Shown: positions 63,560-64,000 of the stretch, piece by piece
Layout of the letters: each line of letters starts with the position of its first letter
Numbering within the stretch: position 1 is the stretch's first letter
Origin: Aquiflexum sp. TKW24L
GTDB lineage: Bacteria; Bacteroidota; Bacteroidia; Cytophagales; Cyclobacteriaceae
DNA: 64,000 nucleotides
Direction: 5' to 3'
Assembly (NCBI RefSeq): GCF_023502205.1
Contig: NZ_JAMFLG010000003.1
Location: 62,001 to 126,000, forward strand
Program-made: the position numbers and the translations under genes
Notes under the pieces: model-generated
What the model was told of the DNA's origin: nothing
Databases searched by the model: none
Seen by the model: the letters and a program-made list of their open reading frames with translations, nothing else

Positions 63560-64000
63560 ATGAAAAAAATAAAAACAGCCATCGTAGGGACAGGCTTTAT
63601 TGGGCCTGCCCACCTTGAAGCTTTGAGAAGATTACCCTTTATTGAAGTTACCGCAGTGTGTGAAGTTAATATAGATTTGGCCAAAGAAAAGGCAAATCAG
63701 CTTGGTATTCCCAATGCATTTACTTTTGAAGAAATGCTCAAGCAAACTGATATCGATGTGGTTCATATCTGCACACCCAACTTCCTTCATTTCTCACAAT
63801 CCAAAGCAGCATTACTAGCAGGAAAACACGTAGTATGTGAAAAACCTCTTGCTACCAATATCGAAGAAGCTGAAGAATTGGTGGCTTTGGCTAAGGAAAA
63901 AGGACTTGTCAATGCAGTCCATTTTAACCTCCGCTACTACCCTCTTGTCAGACAGATGAAAACAATGAGAGAGAATGGAGATTTGGGTGAAGTCTACAGT
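63560..64000 (+). CDS. Gfo/Idh/MocA family oxidoreductase (3' partial)
   Basis: The first 147 residues are visible before the window ends. The NAD(P)-binding fold is IVGTGFIGPAHLEAL (GTGFIG at 10-15), followed by VHICTPNFLH and the catalytic-lysine motif VVCEKPLA near residues 93-100. These enzymes oxidise or reduce sugars and related alcohols. There is no signal peptide. The substrate cannot be told from this part. Confidence 0.93.
   Translation, partial: MKKIKTAIVGTGFIGPAHLEALRRLPFIEVTAVCEVNIDLAKEKANQLGIPNAFTFEEMLKQTDIDVVHICTPNFLHFSQSKAALLAGKHVVCEKPLATNIEEAEELVALAKEKGLVNAVHFNLRYYPLVRQMKTMRENGDLGEVYS

Overview
The window looks like chromosomal DNA of a member of the Bacteroidota, most likely a Cytophagales / Cyclobacteriaceae-type bacterium (Algoriphagus-like). 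The reasons are moderate AT-richness, an almost complete lack of Shine-Dalgarno sites, promoters of the TTTG-N18/19-TAnnTTTG type, and typical families (BshB1 of bacillithiol synthesis, multi-repeat DUF349 protein, RES/Xre toxin-antitoxin pair, DUF4230 and DUF922-like proteins, GH17/GH3 glucan genes). The genus is an inference; no 16S gene is present.

Layout. 1-4.7 kb: housekeeping genes (M23/LysM peptidase cut by the window edge, bshB1, pdxH, YqgE, DUF349). 4.7-5.35 kb: an intact tRNA-Thr(TGT) and a GIY-YIG nuclease gene, bracketed by the 5' and 3' halves of a second, broken tRNA-Thr; each half is interrupted by the same 18-19 nt palindrome. 5.4-8.0 kb: an orphan contractile-tail cassette (sheath plus two tube-like proteins) with no baseplate, spike or ATPase. 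8.05-9.5 kb: a DASS transporter. 9.8-17.2 kb: an AraC regulator divergent from a tight seven-gene operon that looks like a gallate-type aromatic pathway: secreted esterase, aromatic-acid MFS transporter, type I (VOC) extradiol dioxygenase, GalB-, GalC- and GalD-like enzymes and an extra DUF1932 dehydrogenase. 18-28 kb: a beta-1,3-glucan locus (GH149/GH94-like phosphorylase, GH3, lipoprotein GH17, a sugar transporter fused to a GH17 domain, cytosolic GH17). 28.2-30.1 kb: a TSUP permease gene with a duplicated 3' fragment and a foreign-looking greB between the copies. 30.2-41.8 kb: scattered signalling, protease, toxin-antitoxin and hypothetical genes, including a GAF gene with an in-frame stop.

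42-48 kb: a molybdenum hydroxylase (small 2Fe-2S and large Moco subunit) with its likely maturation genes (XdhC, MocA-like, cysteine desulfurase). 48.4-53.7 kb: four genes with 4-nt overlaps encoding a membrane DUF5675 protein, a membrane-anchored N-acetylmuramidase and two anchored DUF4230 proteins; this is an undescribed-looking envelope module. 53.7-62.5 kb: a compact eight-gene minus-strand operon (alpha/beta hydrolase, acetoacetate-decarboxylase-like enzyme, three small membrane proteins, patatin, metallophosphoesterase, cholesterol-oxidase-like GMC enzyme) that suggests oxidation of a sterol-like or other hydrophobic alcohol. 62.9-64 kb: a small membrane protein and the start of a Gfo/Idh/MocA oxidoreductase cut by the right edge.

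The best candidates for something new are the split-tRNA/GIY-YIG locus, the gallate-type operon with a replaced dioxygenase, the transporter-GH17 fusion, and the muramidase/DUF4230 module. All functional calls come from reading motifs and gene order; no database search was possible.
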